Assembly: GCA_003221635.1 (NCBI GenBank)
Contig: QHSR01000025.1
Span: forward strand, 1 to 52,488
Direction of reading: 5' to 3'
DNA: 52,488 bases
Source: Candidatus Rokuibacteriota bacterium
Lineage (GTDB): Bacteria > Methylomirabilota > Methylomirabilia > Rokubacteriales > CSP1-6
Shown here piece after piece: positions 1 to 10,680 of the stretch; within the stretch, counting starts at the first letter, position 1, and each line of letters starts with the position of its first letter. Made by a program: the position numbers and the translations under genes. The notes beneath the pieces are model-generated. The model searched no databases. It was not told where the DNA came from and saw only the letters and a list, made by a program, of their open reading frames with translations.

Positions 1-1
1 C

Positions 2-508
2 GCCAGGCTCGCGATCATCCGCGAGCTGCAGTTCGATCCCGTCACCGAGCAGTTGCTCCACGTCGACCTGCAAGAGGTGTCCGCGGACCGCGCGATCACG
101 GTGCACGTGGCCGTCCGCCCCCTCGGTGAAGCGGCGGGGGTACGCGAGCAGAAGGGCATCCTGAACCTCGTGCTCCACGAGATCGCGGTGTCGTGCCTGC
201 CCACCGCCATCCCGCAGCGGATCGACGCCGACGTCAGCGCGCTCATGATCGGCGACGTCTTGACCGTCGCCGAGCTCCGCGCGCCCGAGGGCGTGCGGAT
301 CCTGAACGACCCGGGGCAGGCGGTCGCGACGGTGGCGCCGCCGATGGCCGAGGAAGTGGCCGCGGTGGTGGCGCCGACGGCGGCGGCGGTCACCGAGCCG
401 GAAGTCCTCACGGAGCGCAAGCCGAAGGAAGGCGAGGAGGCGGCGGCCGACGAGGGCAAGAGGCCGAAGAGACCCGAGCGGGCAGAGAAGTCCGAGAAGG
501 ACAAGTAA
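2..508 (+). CDS. rplY: 50S ribosomal protein L25 (long CTC/TL5 form), 5' end outside window
   Basis: Ribosomal protein L25 binds 5S rRNA in the large subunit. The frame is already open at base 2, so the true start lies before the window; 168 residues are visible. The first visible residues (RELQFDPVTEQLLHVDLQEV) carry the L25 core signature. A TL5/CTC-type C-terminal domain follows at about residues 55-115, and then a tail of about 50 residues rich in Ala, Glu and Lys that is low complexity and probably disordered. It ends 15 bases before pth, the usual rplY-pth pair, so the two are probably cotranscribed. Identity is secure; only the start is missing. Confidence 0.93.
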   Translation, partial: ARLAIIRELQFDPVTEQLLHVDLQEVSADRAITVHVAVRPLGEAAGVREQKGILNLVLHEIAVSCLPTAIPQRIDADVSALMIGDVLTVAELRAPEGVRILNDPGQAVATVAPPMAEEVAAVVAPTAAAVTEPEVLTERKPKEGEEAAADEGKRPKRPERAEKSEKDK

Positions 509-523
509 CGAAACGAGAGCCGC

Positions 524-1072
524 GTGGCTCACGGGGATGGCCGGGGAGCCGTCCGAGTCGTGGTCGGGCTGGGGAACCCAGGGCCGGAGTACCGGGACAC
601 CCGACACAATGTTGGCCAGCGTGTTCTCGACGCCCTCGCCAGGACGCTCCGAGCGTCCTGGCGGCGCGACGGTTCGGCGGTGGTGGCGCGGGGACAGTGG
701 AGGGGCGAGCCCGTCCGCCTGATCAAGCCCATCGCCTTCATGAACGAGAGCGGCCCCGTCGTCGCCAAGGCACTCCGTCGCGTTGCAGCCGGTCCGGCCG
801 ATCTGATCCTCGTCTACGACGATATCGACTTGCCGCTCGGGACCGTGCGTTTCCGAATGAAGGGCAGCCACGGTGGCCACCACGGCGTCCGGTCGGTGAT
901 CGAGGCGCTCGGAACCCAGGAGATCAAGCGCGTCAAAGTGGGCATCGGCCGCCCCGACCGGAAGGACGACGTCCCCGACCACGTGCTCACATCATTCGAG
1001 CGCGACGAGTCGCCGGCCGTGGACGCCGCCGTCGCGGACGCGGCGGAAAAAGTACTTGCCCTGCTCAGCTAG
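524..1072 (+). CDS. pth: Peptidyl-tRNA hydrolase
   Basis: Releases tRNA from peptidyl-tRNAs that drop off the ribosome, in the cytoplasm. The 182-residue product has the family length. The VVGLGNPGPEYRDTRHNVG segment holds the substrate-binding Asn and the catalytic His, and YDDIDLPLG holds the catalytic-side Asp. The GGHHGVRS segment has His where the E. coli enzyme has Asn (GGHNG), a variation at a tRNA/substrate contact. The GTG start at 524 has a GAGAG Shine-Dalgarno-like stretch a few bases upstream. It follows rplY by 15 bases and is convergent with the antiporter gene, whose stop lies 7 bases away, leaving no room for a terminator. Confidence 0.95.
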   Translation: MAHGDGRGAVRVVVGLGNPGPEYRDTRHNVGQRVLDALARTLRASWRRDGSAVVARGQWRGEPVRLIKPIAFMNESGPVVAKALRRVAAGPADLILVYDDIDLPLGTVRFRMKGSHGGHHGVRSVIEALGTQEIKRVKVGIGRPDRKDDVPDHVLTSFERDESPAVDAAVADAAEKVLALLS

Positions 1073-1078
1073 AAGGGT

Positions 1079-2326
1079 TCAGCGAAAGAACACGACGGTG
1101 ACGATCGCGAAGAGCGGGATGAGAACTGCGCCGCTGTAGAGCATGTAACCGAAGAAGCTCGGCATCTTCACTCCCTGCTCCTCGGCGATCGCCTTCACCA
1201 TGAAGTTGGGCGCGTTGCCGATGTAGCTGTTGGCTCCCATGGACACGGCCCCCACGCTGATCGCCACCAGGATCGCGTGCGGGACCCCGACCACCTCGCG
1301 AGCCAGACCGAGACCCTGTCCAAGCGCCAAGAACGTCAGATAGGTCGGCGCATTGTCGAGAAACGACGACACGAGCCCGGAGGCCCAGAAGAACTGCCAC
1401 GGCTCGTGCACGCCGAGCTCCCCGCCCCGCACGCGCAGGAGCTCGAGCGCCGGGATCATCGTGAGGAAGATCCCGAAAAACAGGACCGCGACCTCCACGA
1501 TGGGATACGCGGTGAAGCCGTTGGCCCGGCGTATTGCACGGGGAGTCCGCCAGAGGGAGACGGCGGCCAGCGCCATGATGCCGGCTTCTCGCCAGGGCGC
1601 GCGCAGGAACGCGACAGCGAGGACCACAAGACCAAGCCCGAGGACGTTGAGCGCGCCCCGGAGGCGCAGCGGTTCGACCTCCGCCCGGTCGCGGCGCAGC
1701 GCGGCGATCGGCTCGTGCGTGTATTGCCGCGTGTCCCACACGAAATAGAGCGCCAGCAGCACGCTCACCTGGAGCGCCCAGGGCGCCCAGAGCTGGAGGG
1801 TCCAGGTGAACGGCACGCCCTGCAGGTAACCGAGGAACAGCGGCGGATCGCCGAGCGGCGTCAGCATGCCGCCGATGTTGGACACGAGAAAGATGAAGAA
1901 GATGACGGTGTGTCGGACGTGGGTGCGCTCGCGGTTGGTCTGCAGCAGCGGGCGGATCAGGAGCATCGAGGCCCCGGTGGTCCCGACGAGCGACGCCAGC
2001 ACTGAGCCGAGCGCCAGGAACGCCGTGTTCGTGAAGGGTGTGGCCGGAAGGTCGCCGCGCAGAAGGATGCCGCCCGAGATCACGTAGAGTCCTGCGAGGA
2101 GGAGGATGAAGGATACGTACTCCTCGGCCATGGCGCTGAGTGCCGCCGGCCGGCGGGCCAGGTACAGGACGAGAATCGGCAGGCCAAGGCCAGCGGAGAC
2201 GAGCAGCTTGTTCCGATTCGATTCCCACCAGTGAGGCGCCCAGAGGGGGCAGACGGCAATCGCCAGGAGCAAGGCGACGAAGGGCACGACGGTGTAGGCG
2301 GGTGGCGTGCTCGCGGTCGTGACCAA
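1079..2326 (-). CDS. Sodium:proton antiporter / citrate-transporter-like membrane protein (IT superfamily)
   Basis: A 415-residue polytopic membrane protein with about 10-12 hydrophobic segments along its whole length. The motifs SNIGGMLTPLGDPPLFLGYL and FLDNAPTYLTF are typical of the ion transporter superfamily (NhaD, ArsB, CitMHS), where paired half-helices line the ion path, so sodium/proton exchange is the likeliest role. The substrate cannot be fixed from sequence. The reading frame opens at a TTG with no Shine-Dalgarno sequence. A -10-like TAGACT lies 7 bases upstream of it (2334-2339 on this strand), so the message may be leaderless. It is divergent from rpsU and convergent with pth. 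Confidence 0.85.
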   Translation of the reverse strand: MVTTASTPPAYTVVPFVALLLAIAVCPLWAPHWWESNRNKLLVSAGLGLPILVLYLARRPAALSAMAEEYVSFILLLAGLYVISGGILLRGDLPATPFTNTAFLALGSVLASLVGTTGASMLLIRPLLQTNRERTHVRHTVIFFIFLVSNIGGMLTPLGDPPLFLGYLQGVPFTWTLQLWAPWALQVSVLLALYFVWDTRQYTHEPIAALRRDRAEVEPLRLRGALNVLGLGLVVLAVAFLRAPWREAGIMALAAVSLWRTPRAIRRANGFTAYPIVEVAVLFFGIFLTMIPALELLRVRGGELGVHEPWQFFWASGLVSSFLDNAPTYLTFLALGQGLGLAREVVGVPHAILVAISVGAVSMGANSYIGNAPNFMVKAIAEEQGVKMPSFFGYMLYSGAVLIPLFAIVTVVFFR

Positions 2327-2358
2327 GGGGCACAGTCTACCAGAGCAGCCGCGTCCGA

Positions 2359-2387
2359 TTGCCCGAGGGTGGGTCGCATGGTATATA
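2359..2387 (+). promoter_or_regulatory. Sigma-70-type promoter for rpsU-mutS2-dnaG-rpoD
   Basis: TTGCCC at 2359-2364, a 17-base spacer and TATATA at 2382-2387 (overlapping TATAGT at 2384-2389) lie upstream of rpsU. The predicted transcript start near 2394-2396 leaves a leader of about 35 bases ending in a strong Shine-Dalgarno stretch. Confidence 0.6.
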
Positions 2388-2430
2388 GTTATTGTTTATC
2401 CGAGTGACGCCGCCCGGAGGGGGAGCGGGA

Positions 2431-2625
2431 GTGACCAAGGTCATCGTCGAACCCGACGAGTCCTTCGAAAGCGCCCTCAAGCGCTTCAAGAAACAGTGCG
2501 AGAAAGCCGGGCTCCTGTCCGAGTTCAAAAAGCGCCAGCACTACGAAAAACCCAGCGTTCGACGGAAGCGGAAAGCCCTCGCCGCCCGGAAGAAGGCCAA
2601 GCGGCGCGAACGGACGTCCGATTAG
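2431..2625 (+). CDS. rpsU: 30S ribosomal protein S21
   Basis: Small-subunit protein needed for initiation. The 64-residue product starting at GTG 2431 matches the family: [20 protein letters not shown] at the N-terminus, then [19 protein letters not shown], and a very basic tail of Lys and Arg. The frame stays open upstream to 2392, but the GTG at 2431 is preceded by a purine-rich CGGAGGGGGAGC and gives the usual family start. It heads a macromolecular-synthesis operon with mutS2, dnaG and rpoD, and its promoter is visible at 2359-2387. Confidence 0.95.
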   Translation: MTKVIVEPDESFESALKRFKKQCEKAGLLSEFKKRQHYEKPSVRRKRKALAARKKAKRRERTSD

Positions 2626-2678
2626 CCGCAGCGCTCCTGGATGTACGCCGACACGCCCGTGATCCGGGCCGGGAGCGA

Positions 2679-5090
2679 ATGAGGCGAAGGGTGGAGGCAG
2701 GCCGAACCTGGGAGCCCGGCACCGAATGGAATGCGGTACGGGCGCTCCTGGCGCACGAAGCGTTGACCGCGATGGGTCGCGAGCGCGCGACGACCGCAGA
2801 GCCGCTCACGGATGTCTGCGAGGTCCAGGCGGCGATCGAGATGACGCGCCAGGCCCGGCTGGCCCTCTCCAGGGCCGGGTCGCTCCCGCTGGAAGGCCTC
2901 CCCGATATCCGGCCCGTGCTCACACGCTGTCGCGCCGACGGCAGTGTCCTCGACGGACTCGAGCTGATTCAGATCATCCCGGTCCTCGACGCGAACCCGA
3001 AGCTCCGCGCCTACGGCCGAGCCGTGCGCGAGACGAGTCCCGGCGTGGCGGCGATCACCGACGCCCTGCCCCATGTTCCCGAGCTTGCCGAGCGCCTCCG
3101 GCGGGCCCTCGACGCGAGTGGCGCCGTGACCGATGACGCGAGCCCGACCCTCAAGCGCCTCCGCCGCGAAATCCGGGACCGGCGCCGACAGCTCGCCGCC
3201 GAGCTCGAGCGCGCCTTTCAGGGGAGCGAGGCGGACCGGCTCTTCGCCGACCGCTACGTGACGCTCCGCCACGGCCGATACGTCCTGCCCGTGCGGGCCG
3301 AGGCGCGGAGCCGCGTGCGCGGCATCGTCCACGACCGCTCGCAGAGCGGTCAGACGCTCTTCATCGAGCCTGAGCACATCGTCGACGTCAACAACGACCT
3401 CGTCCAGGCGACCCGCGAGGAAGAGCACGAGATCGCGCGCATTCTCGCCGAGCTGACCGCCGCGGTGCGAGCGCGGGTCGACGACCTGGACAGCCTGGTG
3501 GATGCCGTCGGCGAGCTCGACTGGACCTTCGCGCGCGCGCACACCGCCGAACGCATGGACGCGACGGCGCCGGTGATCGATACCGGACGGAGCGTCGCGC
3601 TTCGTGGGGCGCGCCATCCGTTGCTGCTCGCCCAGGGCTGGAGCGACGCGAGCCGGACCGTCGTCCCGATGGACCTCGAGCTCGGGCCCGACCGGCCGCT
3701 GCTCGTCATCACGGGGCCGAACGCGGGCGGCAAGACGATCGCGCTCAAAACGCTCGCGGTCCACGCGCTGATGGCCCAGGTGGGCTGCCACCTGCCGGCG
3801 GAAGAGGGCTCGCGCCTGCCCGTCTTCGACGACGTCTTCGCGATCATCGGCGACGAGCAGTCGGTCGCCGAGAACCTCTCGACCTTCTCGGCCTTCGTCA
3901 AGCAGGTGCGCGAGATCCTCGGCGCGGCCGACGAGCGCGCGCTCGTGCTCCTGGACGAGCTCGGAGCGGGCACGGATCCCGACGAGGGCGCGGCCCTGGC
4001 CCAGGCGATTCTCGAGGAGCTGGCCGAGCGTGGCGTGCTGGTGATCGCCACGACCCACCTCGAGCCCCTCAAGGCGTTCGCGTCCACTCACCCACGCGCC
4101 CGCAACGCGTCGGTCGAGTTCGACACCGCGACGCTCGCGCCGACCTTCCGCCTGCGCTACGACCAGCCGGGGCAGAGCTATGCGCTGACGATCGCCGCCC
4201 GGCTCGGCCTCGACGCCGAGCTCATCGCGCGGGCCAGTGCCCATCGCTCGGAGCACGCCGCGCGGCTCTCCGATCTTCTGGCGACGCTCGACGCCCACGC
4301 GCGCTCGGACGCGGAGCGGGCGCGCGAGATCGAGCGGATCGGCGCGGAAACCGCGGCGCACCTGGCGCAGGCTCGCCAGGCCGAGGCGGCCGCCGAGAGC
4401 CGCGCCCAGGCGATCGTCGCGCGGGCGCGCGTCGAGGCGACGGCGCTGGTCGCCGACATCCGCCGCGCGCTCACCGCGGAGTGGGACAAGCTCAAGCGCT
4501 CGGATCGGTCGCGACGTTCGCTGGATGAGAGCCGGCGGCGCGTGCGGGAGGCGGCGGTGAAGCTCGAGGCGCTCGCGCCGCAGGCGTCCGCGGCCGAGCC
4601 GACGGCTCTCGCGCCCGGCGTGACCGTCGCGGCGGAGCACCTGGGCATCCGTGGCGAGCTGCTCGAGATCGCCGGGAGCTCTGCGACCGTCCGATCCGGA
4701 TCGGTGACCGTCCGCGTCCCGGTCTCCGCCCTCCGTCCCATTCCTATGAGCCTCGCAGCGACCAGACGGGGGGAGGCTGGGAAGGATTCGGCGCGAGTGG
4801 GGTTCCGAGCGGTCGAACCCCTCCGAGCCTCCCCCCGTCCGGTCGCCCCCGAGCTCCTGCTGCTCGGGCAGACGACCGACGAGGCGCGCGACTGTGTCGA
4901 GCAATATCTGGATGACGCGTTTCTCGCCGGGCTTGAGAGCGTACGATTGGTTCATGGGAAGGGCACTGGCGCCCTGCGCAAGGCCGTCCGCGACCTCCTC
5001 GCCGGCCATCCCCTGGTCGAGTCGTTCCGGGACGGCGCGCCGTCCGAGGGCGGCACGGGCGCGACCGTGGCCGCACTGAAGGTCGGATGA
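2679..5090 (+). CDS. mutS2: MutS2 family endonuclease / recombination and ribosome-rescue ATPase
   Basis: An 803-residue MutS2. The family acts against homologous recombination and, in some bacteria, on collided ribosomes. The MutS core/lever part is followed by the ATPase with Walker A ITGPNAGGKT at about residues 345-355 and Walker B VLLDELGAGTDPDEG at about 422-436. Next come a long charged coiled coil at about 520-640, a KOW-like stretch, and a C-terminal Smr nuclease domain with LVHGKGTGALRKAV. The ATG at 2679 has GGGAG upstream; the frame remains open back to 2307, but that would overlap rpsU. The TGA overlaps the dnaG ATG (ATGA), indicating translational coupling. Finding mutS2 between rpsU and dnaG is unusual compared with E. 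coli. Confidence 0.95.
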   Translation: MRRRVEAGRTWEPGTEWNAVRALLAHEALTAMGRERATTAEPLTDVCEVQAAIEMTRQARLALSRAGSLPLEGLPDIRPVLTRCRADGSVLDGLELIQIIPVLDANPKLRAYGRAVRETSPGVAAITDALPHVPELAERLRRALDASGAVTDDASPTLKRLRREIRDRRRQLAAELERAFQGSEADRLFADRYVTLRHGRYVLPVRAEARSRVRGIVHDRSQSGQTLFIEPEHIVDVNNDLVQATREEEHEIARILAELTAAVRARVDDLDSLVDAVGELDWTFARAHTAERMDATAPVIDTGRSVALRGARHPLLLAQGWSDASRTVVPMDLELGPDRPLLVITGPNAGGKTIALKTLAVHALMAQVGCHLPAEEGSRLPVFDDVFAIIGDEQSVAENLSTFSAFVKQVREILGAADERALVLLDELGAGTDPDEGAALAQAILEELAERGVLVIATTHLEPLKAFASTHPRARNASVEFDTATLAPTFRLRYDQPGQSYALTIAARLGLDAELIARASAHRSEHAARLSDLLATLDAHARSDAERAREIERIGAETAAHLAQARQAEAAAESRAQAIVARARVEATALVADIRRALTAEWDKLKRSDRSRRSLDESRRRVREAAVKLEALAPQASAAEPTALAPGVTVAAEHLGIRGELLEIAGSSATVRSGSVTVRVPVSALRPIPMSLAATRRGEAGKDSARVGFRAVEPLRASPRPVAPELLLLGQTTDEARDCVEQYLDDAFLAGLESVRLVHGKGTGALRKAVRDLLAGHPLVESFRDGAPSEGGTGATVAALKVG

Positions 5091-6951
5091 TGCAGTACCC
5101 GCAGACACTGCTCGACGACATCCGCGCGGTCATCGACATCGTCGATCTCGTCAGTCGGTTCGTGAGCCTCCGCAAGGCCGGGACCGGCTGGAAGGGCCTC
5201 TGCCCCTTCCACGCGGAGAAGACGCCGTCGTTCACCGTCAATCCTCGGAAGGGGATCTTCCACTGCTTCGGCTGCGGGGTCGGCGGTGACGCGTTCGGCT
5301 TCCTCATGCGCCAGGATCGCCTCTCGTTCCCCGAGGCGGTCCGCGCGCTCGCGAAGACGGCGGGGATCGCGTTGCCCGAGGAACGCGGCAAGAGTGGCGA
5401 TTCGGGCCGGGAGGAGCTGCTCCGGGTGATGGACCTGGCAGCCCGCTTCTACCAGGACACGCTCTGGAAGCCGTCGGGCGAGCGGGCGCGCGCCTATCTC
5501 GAGCAACGCGGCATCGACACCGAGATCGCGCAACGCTTCGGCCTCGGCTACGCCCCGGAGGGCTGGGACGCGCTCCTCAGCTTCATGCGGACCGAGAAGG
5601 TCGCCGAGGACGCGCTGGTCACCGCCGGCCTCGCGATCCCACGCGAGAATCGGGCGGGCACATACGACCGCTTCCGCGGACGCCTTCTCTTCCCGATCCG
5701 CGACCTCCAGGGCCGGGTGGTCGCTTTCGGGGGGCGTGCGTTCGGCGACGAGCAGCCGAAGTACCTCAACTCGCCGGAGACGCCCCTCTACACCAAGGGC
5801 AACCTGCTCTATGCCGCCGACCTTGCCCGTCCGACCATCCAGACGCAGAACCGCGCGTTCCTCGTCGAGGGCTACGTCGATTGCCTCATGTGTCACCAAC
5901 ACGGGTTCACAGCGACCGTGGCCGCCCTCGGCACTGCCTTCACGCCGGCCCAGCTCGCCCTCCTCCGACGCTACTGTGACGAGGTCGTCACCTTCTTCGA
6001 TGCAGACGCGGCCGGCCAGAAGGCGGCGGCACGGGCCGAGGAGCTGCTCGAGCCCACAGGCGGGGGCATGGCATGGGCCGTGAACCGCTCCGGCGCATTC
6101 GAGGGCGGGCGGGCGTTCCGGGTGAAGGTCGCCCTGCTCCCGGTGGGCCACGATCCCGACACCTTCCTCCGAGCCTCAGGCGAAGGGGCCTTCACGGAGC
6201 GAATCACCGCCGCTCGGAGCCTCCTCGCCTACGCGCTCGACCGCGCGATCGTCGACCCCGACGGGGCGACCGGTCCGCGAGCGCGGACCAATGCGTTCGC
6301 CCGGGTGTCGTTGATGCTCGCAAAGGTCGCCGACGCGGAGGAGGCGGCCGCGCTCTCACGCGAGGCCGCGGCCAAGCTCGGGGTTGATGCGACTCAGCTC
6401 TGGATCGAGGCGCAGCGGCTCCAATCCTCCCTGCGCACGCCGCCGGCGCACGCTCAGCCGAGCCCACCCACGTCCACGCCGTCGGTCGAGCGCGATCTGG
6501 TGACGCTCCTGCTCCACTCCACGGAGGCCCGCACGCTCCTCCTAACCCTGCTCGACGAGTCGGACGACCTCGGCCACGCCTCGCTCCGCTCGATCGTAAG
6601 CGCGCTCAAGGGTCGGCCGGACGCCTCCGCGGAGAGCCTGATGACCGACCTCCAGACCGACGAGGCCCGCTCCGTCCTCTCCTCCCTCCTTGTCGAAGAT
6701 CGCGAAAGCATTGACGCGCGGGTTAGCATCGAACAGTTCCGGCGACGGCTCGAGCGCAGCCAGCGACTGCGGCGGGCGCGGGAGGTGAGCCAGTCGATCG
6801 CCGATACCCAGGCCAGGACCGGGGTCGCGGCGCCGATGCACGCGGAGTTGCGGACCCTGCACCAGGAGAGCGCCGTCGTGTACGGGATGACGGGTGGTGT
6901 CGCCCAGTCGTTAGAACACGGGACCCCAGAGTCCCCAAGGAGCTCAGACGA

Positions 6952-6955
<4 letters not shown>
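5087..6955 (+). CDS. dnaG: DNA primase DnaG
   Basis: Synthesises RNA primers at the replication fork. The 622-residue product has the N-terminal CHC2 zinc finger ([11 protein letters not shown] through GIFHCFGCG, residues about 42-66) and the RNA-polymerase core. The TOPRIM motifs are [10 protein letters not shown] (Glu) and [14 protein letters not shown] (Asp-x-Asp) at about residues 260-312. A helicase-binding C-terminal region (about 460-590) follows a Pro/Ser-rich linker. It overlaps mutS2 by four bases at its start and rpoD by four bases at its end (ATGA at both junctions), so the three genes are translationally coupled. Confidence 0.96.
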
Positions 6956-8802
<1,847 letters not shown>

Positions 8803-8841
8803 CAGAAGGCGCGGGATCACGGCCGGATATGACGACCCTGC

Positions 8842-8913
8842 GGGCCCATAGCTCAATGGCAGAGCAGCCGGCTCATAACCGGTTAGGTCTTGGTTCGAGT
8901 CCAGGTGGGCCCA
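8842..8913 (+). tRNA. tRNA with CAT anticodon (tRNA-Ile2 with lysidine, or elongator tRNA-Met)
   Basis: A 72-base cloverleaf: acceptor arms GGGCCCA/TGGGCCC, D stem GCTC/GAGC with a short AATGGCA loop, anticodon stem GCCGG/CCGGT around loop CTCATAA, T stem CTTGG/CCAGG around TTCGAGT, discriminator A. No CCA is encoded. CTCATAA with a CCGG-type stem and GGTC variable region resembles the tRNA-Ile whose CAU is modified to lysidine, but elongator Met cannot be excluded. It lies just downstream of rpoD. Confidence 0.93.
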
Positions 8914-8966
8914 CTATTGTAGCGGGTGCCGTGAGGCCGGCTCGAACCGCGGGTGGCCCGATACAG

Positions 8967-9431
8967 GCGCGGGTGGCTCCGGTCTGCGGACAACCCGGTC
9001 CGGCCCGTGGACGCTCCGCGCGGGTGGCTCCGGTCTGCGGACAACCCGGTCCGGCCCGTGGACGCTCCGCGCGGGTGGCTGTGGCTCCGGTCTGCGGACA
9101 ACCCGGTCCGGCCCGTGGACGCTCCGCGCGGGTGGCTCCGGTCTGCGGACAACCCGGTCCGGCCCGCGGAGGCTCCGCGCGAGTGGGTCCGGTCCGCGGA
9201 CAACACGGTCCGGCCCGCGGACGCCCCGCGCGTGTGGGTCCGGTCCGCGGACAACTGGGTCCGGCCCGCGGAGGCTACAGGCGCGGGTGGCTCCGGTCTG
9301 CGGACAACCCGGTCCGGCCCGCGGAGGCTCCGCGCGAGTGGGTCCGGTCCGCGGACAACACGGTCCGGCCCGCGGACGCCCCGCGCACCTGGCTCCGGTC
9401 TGCGGACAACCCGTGGCTCCGGTTTGCGGGC
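8967..9431 (+). repeat. Tandem 51-bp GC-rich minisatellite, about nine units
   Basis: A head-to-tail repeat between the tRNA and the zinc-ribbon gene. Unit starts are 8967, 9018, 9069, 9126, 9177, 9228, 9281, 9332 and 9383. The unit is 51 bases except unit 3 (57 bases, an internal GTGGCT duplication) and a 2-base spacer before unit 7. Each unit contains a core such as GGTCTGCGGACAAC followed by CCGGTCCGGCCC. Two unit types alternate (TCTGCGG versus TCCGCGG), and units 4-5 resemble units 7-8, which suggests block duplication. The block is free of stops in several frames on both strands because 51 is a multiple of three. I treat it as non-coding. Confidence 0.93.
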
Positions 9432-9477
9432 TAGCGGCTTCGGTCGTCATGTATCCGTTCGGCATACTCGGCATACA

Positions 9478-10203
9478 ATGGGAGAGGGCGTGGATTCTCA
9501 GCTCCTGACGCTGATCGATTTGCAGGGCTTCGACACGCGGATCGCCGCGCTCGAAGCCGATGCCGCCCGCCTTCCCAAGCAGATCGAAGCCATCCACGCC
9601 GCCCTCGCCGAAGCCAAGAAGTCGCTGGACGCGCTCAAGCTGAAGGCCGACACGACTCGGAAGGACCTCCGGACCAAGGAAAAGGACCTCGACGTCGTCA
9701 CCGCCAAGCGCTCCAAGGCCGAGGCACGCTTGTGGGAAGTGAAGAACAACACCGAGTACTCCGCGGTGCTCTCCGAGATCGAGACCATCAAGCAGGAAAA
9801 GGCGCGTGGCGAAGAGGAGATCCTCGGCCTCATGGAGCTCCAGGAGCGCCTGGCCGCCGACATCCGCGAGGCCGAAGCGCGCCTGAGGGCGCGCGAGGAG
9901 CAGGCGCGCCAAGACGAGACCGTGGTGAGAAAGAAGCTCGAGGCGGTCGAGGCGGAGCTGACCATCGTCCGCGCCGACCGCGACTCGCGCGCGCGCGAGC
10001 TCCCCCGCCCGGTCTTGGCAGACTACGCGAAGATCTTGAAAGCGCGCGCCGGCGTCGCCGTTGCCAGCGTCAATAGCACCGCCATCTGCGGCGGCTGCCG
10101 TGTGGCGATTCGGCCGCAGGCCATCCAGGAGCTGAAGGCGGGGCAGACGCTGATGCTCTGCGAGAGCTGCGGCCGGTACCTTTACTGGCAGGAACCCGCC
10201 TGA
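9478..10203 (+). CDS. Coiled-coil protein with C-terminal C4 zinc ribbon (CT398 / DUF164-like)
   Basis: A 241-residue cytoplasmic protein. Residues about 10-180 form a long heptad coiled-coil hairpin rich in Ala, Glu, Lys and Arg, and the C-terminus holds a zinc ribbon with two CxxC knuckles (CGGC and CESC). This is the architecture of the CT398/YbgI-type family found next to rnhA in many bacteria; a link to secretion or nucleic acids has been suggested, but the role is unsettled. The start is uncertain. ATG 9478 follows a CATACT box, but GTG 9490 has the better Shine-Dalgarno (GGGAGAGGGC). The frame stays open upstream through the tandem repeats. It is joined to rnhA by a stop/start overlap. 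Confidence 0.88.
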   Translation: MGEGVDSQLLTLIDLQGFDTRIAALEADAARLPKQIEAIHAALAEAKKSLDALKLKADTTRKDLRTKEKDLDVVTAKRSKAEARLWEVKNNTEYSAVLSEIETIKQEKARGEEEILGLMELQERLAADIREAEARLRAREEQARQDETVVRKKLEAVEAELTIVRADRDSRARELPRPVLADYAKILKARAGVAVASVNSTAICGGCRVAIRPQAIQELKAGQTLMLCESCGRYLYWQEPA

Positions 10204-10670
10204 CGGCGCGTTCGGCCGGCGCCGCGCCCGCGCGCTCGGCGCGCGACATCGTCCTCTACACCGACGGCGCCTGTCGCGGCAATCCCGGCCCCGGCGGCTG
10301 GGCCGCGATCATCATCGACGGTGCCAGCGAGCGCATCGTGTCCGGCTCGGAGCCCCAGACCACGAACCAGCGCATGGAGCTGAGCGCCACCGTCGAAGGC
10401 CTCGCGGCGATCTCCGGACGACGGCGCGTGCACCTTTACTCCGACAGCGCGTACATCGTCAACTGTTTCCGCGACCACTGGTGGGAACGCTGGGAGAAGA
10501 ACGGCTGGAAGAACAGCCAGAAACAGCCCGTCGCCAACCGCGATCTCTGGGAGCGGCTCATCGCCCAGACGTGCCGCCACGACGTCGTCTGGCACAAGGT
10601 GGCCGGCCACGCCGACGACGAGCTGAACAACCGGGTGGACGCGCTCGCGCGCGGCGCGATCGCCGGCTGA
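10200..10670 (+). CDS. rnhA: Ribonuclease HI, apparent CTG start
   Basis: Degrades the RNA strand of RNA:DNA hybrids. All four catalytic acids are present: Asp in VLYTDGACRGNPGPGGW, Glu in RMELSA, Asp in YSDSAY and Asp in NNRVDALA, with the His of KVAGHADDE nearby. The first ATG/GTG/TTG in frame is GTG 10338, which would delete the first catalytic Asp, so the gene must start upstream. The only well-placed codon I see is CTG at 10200. It overlaps the TGA of the preceding gene, with AGGA six bases before it. That gives 156 residues, normal for the family. Function is secure; the CTG start is inference. Confidence 0.88.
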   Translation: MTARSAGAAPARSARDIVLYTDGACRGNPGPGGWAAIIIDGASERIVSGSEPQTTNQRMELSATVEGLAAISGRRRVHLYSDSAYIVNCFRDHWWERWEKNGWKNSQKQPVANRDLWERLIAQTCRHDVVWHKVAGHADDELNNRVDALARGAIAG

Positions 10671-10680
10671 CTCCGCCGCC

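Noticed and set aside
2307-2678. N-terminal extension of MutS2 to 2307
   Set aside because: It would cover rpsU in another frame; ATG 2679 with GGGAG gives the family's normal start.
2622-5108. A 828-codon minus-strand frame opposite mutS2
   Set aside because: Antisense shadow of a high-GC gene; the plus strand encodes a full MutS2 with all motifs.
8967-9431. CRISPR array
   Set aside because: Units are contiguous without unique spacers, the period is 51 bases, and no cas gene is present. The 28-bp repeats at 23472 also have no spacers.
8883-9912. Minus-strand open frames through the tandem repeats
   Set aside because: Same reason as above; they run antisense through the conserved zinc-ribbon gene and have no start signal.
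8953-10203. A 416-codon open frame joining the tandem repeats to the zinc-ribbon protein
   Set aside because: The repeat unit is a multiple of three and lacks stops on both strands, so openness is expected. The conserved protein begins at 9478 or 9490. Kept only as a caveat in the repeat finding.
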